Positions 57,540-64,000 of a DNA stretch of 64,000 bases are shown here, in pieces; position 1 is the first letter of the stretch, and every line of letters begins with the position of its first letter. Under the pieces are notes generated by a model. The model had not been told where the DNA came from. It did no database searches and saw nothing but the letters and a program-made list of their open reading frames with translations. Position numbers and translations under genes: made by a program. Source of the stretch: Heterodera schachtii (taxonomy: Eukaryota > Nematoda > Chromadorea > Rhabditida > Heteroderidae); assembly GCA_023374025.1 (NCBI GenBank), contig SIJG01000010.1, positions 770,517 to 834,516 on the forward strand, read 5' to 3'.

Positions 57540-58520
57540 GATCGGAAATGGGAACATTAACCATTTCATTGGGGGTCTAACCGTTTGGGAAGTGATCGGG
57601 AATAGAAAAAATAACGCTCCTCTGTGTACTGATCAGTTTGGGAAGTGATCGGGAATAGGAGATAACAGTTGTGATCAGTTGGGAAGTGATTGGAAAACCC
57701 GTCCCCAACTCTATGCACAGGTAATTTGAAATTTTGGAGTAGTACTGATCAGCTTTGAAGTGATCAAAAACAGAAAAGAACCCTCTACTGTGTCATGGTC
57801 TGTTATAGGAAGTGATCTATAATAGAAAGTAACGCTCCTCTGTGTTCTGATCAGTTTTGGAAAGTGATTGGAATATAAAAGAAGGAAAAAACAATTAGCA
57901 AAAGCGTTTTGATCAGTTTTGGCACTGATCAGCGGAAGAGAAAACAGCAAAATAGATGACTTTCTCGCGGTGATCAGTCGGATGAGTGATCGGAATAGGC
58001 ACAAATAAAAGACCGCCCATCAGTACAATAATTTTGAAAAAGAAAATGATCAACAGAAGGAGATAAATAACATTGATGTTGGTCCGATCAATTTTTGTGA
58101 AGTAATCGGCGCGGGAGAAGGAACGAATGAATGAATGGGTGGGACCCAATTTTGATCATTTCTATTTTTGGATCAATTTTTAGTGGTCTGGTGGGGAATG
58201 CATAAGGAAGAAGTGTGATCATGGAGGAGGGAATATGTACATATTGTAGAAGAACCCCCCCCCCATAAGGGCAAATCTGATCAGTTAGCCTAATCAGTTG
58301 AGGAAGTGATGATCGACAAATTTAGGAATTGATCAGCGATCATTTGAGGAAGTGATCAATGCTCAATTTAGGAAGCCATCACCGATCAATTTGGGCTGTG
58401 ATCAGAAAAAGGGGCTTATTTGCATTTTGTCCGATCAGTTTGACAAGTGATCAGCAAAAAAAAAGGGGGGGGGGCTAATTTGAAATTGGTCGGGTCACTT
58501 GGGAAGTGATCGCGGGGGAA
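57540..58520. repeat. dispersed TGATCAGTTTGGGAAGTGATCGG repeats
   Basis: About 20 degenerate copies of a 23-50-bp phrase alternate TGATCAG with AAGTGATC. The spacing is irregular, so this is an old minisatellite or an amplified short motif. Confidence 0.75.
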
Positions 58521-60447
58521 GGATTTATAAATGAAAAAGAACGACGCCACGGCCGGCGCGAAATCGGTGACAGAATGGGGGGAGGGGGTGGGGGGTGCCG
58601 CCGCGACACGACACTGATCAGCCAACTGATCGGATGGACAGTTAGTGAACGGCTGAAGTGCGGCGACACTGACCTTGATCCCACTCTCGCCTTCCCCGCT
58701 CCCGAAAAAAAGGAACGGCAAAATTAGGGTCAAGGCGTTCAAACAAAACAAACAAAAACAAAATGGCAAAAATGGGTCGTCCGTCCGACCGTCGACTGCT
58801 CAATTAATTAATTAATTAGTGCCGCAAATTAACGCACCATTTTTTCTGCTGTTCTTATTTAATCAATTTCTTTAAAAATTTGTTTTTCACCAAAAGCTCT
58901 TCACAGAATTAATTGCTAATGGAAAAAAATAGAAAATTTTGCAAATTACAAAAATCTTTTGTACTGTACGACATAAATTCGGATGCTTCTCCGCCCCCGT
59001 CCCCTATTCGAAGAAAGTTTAAAAAATTGACCCTAAAGGGGTCAATTAAGGGAAACGGAAAAAATTACAAAAAAAAAAAAGAAGAGAATTTCTGCGAGAA
59101 AATTACAAAAAAAAAAGAAGGAATTTCTGCGCTTTTTAAACTGTTTGGCCTCTCAAAAACAATAAAAAACTTCAGCCGACCATATAATTGCTTTTAGCGA
59201 GTGATGCCCAACACTGATTTGTGAAAATGGTCCCAAAAATGCTGGCCAAATCAAATTTAAAAATACGAATATGAGGTCCGTTTGGTGCTAAAAAATGGAG
59301 GGGATTTTTCCCAACTCGAAATCGAGAAGTTTGCAGTGGGTAAATTCTTTGAAAATTGAAACAAAAAACTTAACGATTTAAAATGAATATTTTTGTTTAA
59401 AAACGGTGCCCTCCCCCATTTTATCTGTGATCAAGGAAAATTTAATATAGTAAAATGGAGGAGAAAACAACAAATTTGACAAATTGCATTTTTATCCCCC
59501 GCCCAACTCAAAAATTGAGAAAGGGCAGAGAAAAAAGAAAACGGGAAATTTGGGGGGGAGGCAAAAAATAATTACGAAATCGACAAATCTCAAAAAAGAA
59601 AGAAATGGCCATGGAGTTAATTTTTGGTCATTAGGGCCAATCAAGCGTAAAATGATGAAAATTTTGGGGATCCAATCAATTAAATCCCAATTAACTAATT
59701 AATTAAAAAAAAGAGAGAGTCCCCTCACAAATTGTAATGCCCCAAAACAACACACAGCGACAAAAGACGTGTGGCGTGGCGTGACCACCAAACGCCACCC
59801 ATCAGCAGAAAATGTTATGCATTCATTGTGAAAAGAGAATGGAGGGAAAGTTGCGCAGCAAAACGCAAAATTTTATTCCATTTTTGGACCAAAAATCGGC
59901 GACGCATTTTTAAAATAAAAGAAAGGGGAAAGGTCACATAAATGAACAAAAAAAAACATTGCAACACCACAACAACAGCAAAAATTGCACGGAATATATT
60001 TTTTCGGGGGGCGGGAGAAATACAGTATATATTGGGCACACAGAAATGAGAGAGACCGTACAGAGAGAGAGAGATGGTCCAACGGGATACGAACAAAAAT
60101 AAATTAAAATGAATTTTGAATGACAATTTCATAGTAATAATGACTGAGATTCGCCTACCGAATTCCCATCCGTAAATTATTTTACAGGATGGGGTGGGGA
60201 AATTGAATTCGGGTCACACCAAGGCTCGAAAATTAGTGACCCAAATAATTCGAAAAATTTTTTTTTTTGAAAATTTCCGAAAATTTGGGAGGCGAGGCCA
60301 AAGCAAATCTCAGCATTACAACACAGAATAACTTCTTGGCCGTTTAATTTATACAGGTTTTGCCAGCTCAAAACGGAATGAATAAGCAAGGGGATATATG
60401 TGTGTGTGATCAAAGGTGCGACGACGAGGACGACGACGGCACATTGG
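58521..60447. other. intergenic sequence without a supported gene
   Basis: I see AT-rich and purine-rich sequence with no domain, exon chain or RNA gene. It includes a short GA tract near 60,062. Confidence 0.5.
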
Positions 60448-63400
60448 CTAATCATGGAACAGCAGCGCGTTCAGTTTGGACCAATAGGGCGTGAAATAGC
60501 GCGATTTTGCTTCGGACGACGAACACTCGGCCAACAGTGCGGCCAGGTCGTTGCGCAGCTTGGCCACGGATGCCTGTGGGGAAAAAAAATTGTATTGTAA
60601 AGCATAATTGAAAAAAAATACATGAAAAATCTAGGTTTCCGACTTGACGGGGGAACAAAATTTTTGGAGTACGGAATAATGAACTTTCAAAAAAATATAT
60701 TTAAAAATACGGGGCCAAAAAGGCCCGGCTTTCCATAAACAATTTGTACACCCCATGCATGCATGGTATACGTGTAATCAACAGCAGTTACTGTTCGAGA
60801 GTCCCGAGCCTCAACTCGCTCAATTTTTCAGGGTCTGGGTCTTGAGGCCAAAAGTGTCATGGATGTTGAGCCTCGTGAAAAACAGACCCTCGGCGAAATT
60901 TGTTCCTCGTTCAAAAATCAATGGACAAAATTAGGAAATTTTTGAATTTTTCACTATTTTCCAAAACCACCAATCGCACGCACCTCAAAATTGACATTGC
61001 TGTCACTGATGGCGAACACCACACTGTGGAACTGTTGTTGCTGTTGTTGGTCCGCGTCCGTCGTCCGGCTGTTGTTTCTGTTTTCGGCGGCACTTCGGAG
61101 CCCATTGGCACTGCTGTTGTCGTTGCTGTTTGTGTTGTTGTTGTACGTCACCATTTTCTGTGCCTGTTGTTGTGGTTGTTGTGCTTGCTCCTCCTCCTCC
61201 GAAGGCGGTGGCGGCGGCTGATTCTCGCGCTGTTCAATGCCATCACAACAATGATCATTGTTGGCGTTACAGTTCTGCTGGTGATGCGGGCGGCCATTGC
61301 TGACAATGAAAAAGGCACAATTTTAAAAAAAATTATTCAAAAATTTAAAAATGCCAATTTTTTGGAATTGGAGAAATTTAATCGACCAAATTTTTCATTT
61401 TCGGGTAAGTTAATGTATTTTTATGAAAAAAAGTTTGAGTACGTATCCGCGTCTACAGATTTTTTTTTAAATTTAAGTTTTTCGTATTGGTAATTCCCCA
61501 AAGACATCCCCCGCCCACTTAATTTTTTTAGGTGAAACCATGTTTTTTAAAATTTTATAAAAAAATGATGAACACCCATGGATTTGTTTTATTTTTCCCT
61601 CTTTAGGGGGCTTTGAATTAATTCAACCAACCTCAAGTCATGGCGATGAACAGTGCCGTCGTCGTCGCCGTCGTGATGGTGGTTGCTGATGTTATCATTT
61701 GTTGCGGTGCCGTCGTCGTCAGTCGATGCCAACAACAGCGCATCCAACACATCCGAGTCCGAGTGCTCAATGAACACACAAAATTTGCTGACTGAAAATT
61801 TTTTGAGGGAAATTACTAAAAAAAATGACAAAAAAACATAAATGCAAAAAAAAAAAACTGATTGTGAGAGGTTCGAGATGATAACTGTTATCTCAACCAA
61901 AATTCGATGAGTGATTTGGAATTTCATATTTCAGCCCACCTCCCCATCCCAAAAAATGAAAATGAAAATTCTTACTTGATCCCACAAAATCACTGGCATT
62001 TCGAATACACTGCTGCACACTTTCATGAAGTTTGCTGAGTGCGGACGGTAAGAAAAGTGCGAGCCTAAAAAAAATCAAAACAAATTATCCTCTTAATTCA
62101 CTGTTTTTGGGGGAGCACACGTTTATCCATCCCACACCCTGTAATTTTTTGTTTTCTTGAATTTTCTAGAACTCGGTCTGGACCTGGATTTTTCCTAGAT
62201 GCAGGTTTATACCATTTGATGCTGATGCTTAAATATTGCAGAAAAAAACGTAAAGAAATTTTTTTGATTTTTTTTTTGAGAAAGAGGGACATTTCAAGAT
62301 TAATTAATTGAGCTAAAATAAAGTAAATGATCAACACAAAATATACTATAAAGTTTAATGAACTCACAACACGCCGCTCAGCAACGGGTAAAGGCCCGCA
62401 AGCAGTACATGCGGGTCCTTCGTGGCACGGACTTTGTCGAAGATGTAAATGCTCTCCAACAGCAACACCTAAAGAATGGGGTGGTCGTCACTTTTAGTGA
62501 GATTTTTTCCGAAAATTTTGTTATTTTTTAAACAACCGATATGATAAACAAACAGTTTTAAATTTAGAATCCCACATACTCAAATGATTATTTTTCATTA
62601 AGTTCGAGACAGTCATTTTTTTCCAATTTTCTGTCCCCAATTTATTGTTTAATTAATTTAAATTTGTTGTACCTCTTCAAACACATAATGGGCCAATCGG
62701 TTGAGAAACATTCGGACTTTCTGCAAAATGATGAGCATCGAGTAGAAAGAGGAACGATATTCTGCAATAGAAAATTTTTTTTTTAATTAAGTTAGGAATA
62801 TGCCAAATTTGCTTTAATTCCCTGACACATGAAAATATTTCAATTTTTTTTTAAATTTCGGGGGAAGGGGGGAGACTCTGCACCAAAACGCACCGCTCCG
62901 TGTGGCCAACCGCTGGCGCACAACGCGCAGCAAATTCTGTCCCGTGTAGTCCAACTGAGCCCGCTGCAACTGCAGGTTGGACACAAAGCCGAACACGCGC
63001 TTGTACGCCCGGAGCGCATTGGTGGAGAAAAACTCAGCAACCGCTTGGAATTCTGTTTAAATAAGGGAAAATAATAATTAAAGAAAAAAAAAACCGCTCA
63101 GCCCCCTAAATTTTTGGATAAACACCAGGGAGCGAGCAGTTCGTCCCCCCCCCCCTCCAAAAATTTTTTTTTTTAAATTTTCAAACAATAATTTTTCAAA
63201 AAATGTTTAGAAATTGTTCTTATAAGAACTGGCGCATTTGTAAGAGCTGAAAATAAATGATAAATCTAAAATTAAGTGAAAACCTAGTAAAACAATTGTT
63301 CGTTAGGTTTTTAAAATTTGTCAAAAAAAATAAAAAAAATTTTTGATTTTTATTTTATGTTAGGTATTTTTAAAAAAACTTTTGGCTTCATAGAAGCGTT

Positions 63401-63715
63401 TTTTCCAGAAAATTAACGGGTTTAACTTAAGAAAAAGTTTGGTTTTCAAAAATTTTACCGTTTCGTTGGCCTTCCCGAAGTCGACTTTTGAGCATGAATT
63501 TTTCGGAGAAAATTTTGCACTTCATTTGCTCGCGTTTGGTCAGTTTGACGCCGCACAACAAATGCATCAGATCCGCCACATTTGCGGGCGGTGCGCACAT
63601 TGCCAACGCGTCGTTCACACATTTTTCCGCAATTTTTGTCGAATGGGACACATTTTTGCGCGACGAGAATGGCGTGGCACACTTTTTGGTTGCGGTCGTT
63701 TTGGCGGTTTTGATA
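60448..63715 (-). CDS. gamma-tubulin complex component-like protein (Spc97/Spc98 family), 3' part
   Basis: Eight minus-strand exons close in phase: 63459-63715, 62894-63052, 62673-62761, 62368-62468, 61976-62064, 61632-61791, 60984-61299 and 60448-60573 with stop TAG. The 5' end is upstream of the window. The order of helical segments fits the C-terminal (GRIP2) half of GCP proteins: ALRAYKRVFGFVSNLQLQRA (loop and long helix), MLIILQKVRMFLNRLAHYV, DPHVLLAGLYPLLSG, LHESVQQCIRNASDF, then a terminal SVAKLRNDLAALL and YWSKLNALLFHD. These proteins cap microtubule minus ends and nucleate microtubules. Residues from exons 61632-61791 and 60984-61299 insert about 130 residues rich in D, H, N, Q, E and P. 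The identification rests on the pattern only; conservation is low. Confidence 0.55.
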
Positions 63716-64000
63716 CTGCAAAAAAAAAAAATGAATTTTAAATCTTGGATTAATGTGTTGCCCAATTCAACATTTTAAGAATTTTATCAATAATATGATA
63801 ATTTGCGTTTTTCGAGGAAACAAATTTCCTTTAACAGTTAAAATGAATTAAAAAAAAATTTTGGAAAATTTTTTTCAAAAAAAAAAAAAAAATTAAGCCA
63901 TCGGAGAGTCCGTGCTTTTGACGGTGAAAAAAAAAATTGTTTAACATCCGTATAACTCAAAGAAAAAGGCATTGAAAACCAGAATTTGTTTGCTTGAAAG
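63716..64000. other. intron of the GCP-like gene
   Basis: AT-rich sequence precedes the CAG acceptor of the first visible exon. No exon is recognised in the last 280 bases. Confidence 0.5.

Overview
The window looks like nuclear DNA of a nematode. The evidence is an AT-rich sequence, many short exons with TTTCAG-type acceptors, a complete Patched-related (PTR) gene of the kind expanded in nematodes, and at least three GC-AG introns. The genus cannot be fixed from the sequence. A cyst-nematode-like tylenchid is only a guess.

Layout. Positions 1-4559 are a giant palindrome: two arms of at least 1,348 bp with no net indel, around a 1.86-kb repeat-rich spacer. Positions 4.7-41.3 kb hold a duplicated multi-exon gene family that I do not recognise. 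Copy A (minus strand, 4752-10763) is a pseudogene, remnant D (minus, 17.3-18.8 kb) is a fragment, copy C (plus, 19971-27486) is intact in every phase I checked, and copy B (plus, 30285-41263) is intact if one particular choice among duplicated exons is used. All copies share the same 12-exon architecture and end in the same short C-terminal motif. The true first exon was not found for any copy. A Ty3/Gypsy-type LTR retrotransposon, preceded by a truncated copy that shares its 5' LTR, sits between A and D (11135-16532).

This half is full of non-autonomous elements. Many have hAT-like terminal inverted repeats (TIRs) and exact 8-bp target-site duplications, and several have a matching empty site in a paralogous copy. 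Tandem satellites and minisatellites fill several introns.

From 42.1 to 54.6 kb the minus strand carries one large 23-exon PTR / sterol-sensing-domain gene of about 1,005 codons, convergent with copy B. Relics of its 3' end lie next to C and D, so the duplicated block included the end of this gene. From 54.6 to 60.4 kb I see no gene, only low-complexity repeats. From 60.4 kb to the window end the minus strand carries the 3' eight exons of a divergent gamma-tubulin-complex-component-like gene with a low-complexity insertion.

Themes worth following: a cassette of one symmetric exon repeated five times in alternating orientation (C); a duplicated exon pair with complementary damage inside a satellite (B); and repeated growth of introns by tandem duplication across the 5' splice site, seen independently in three genes.
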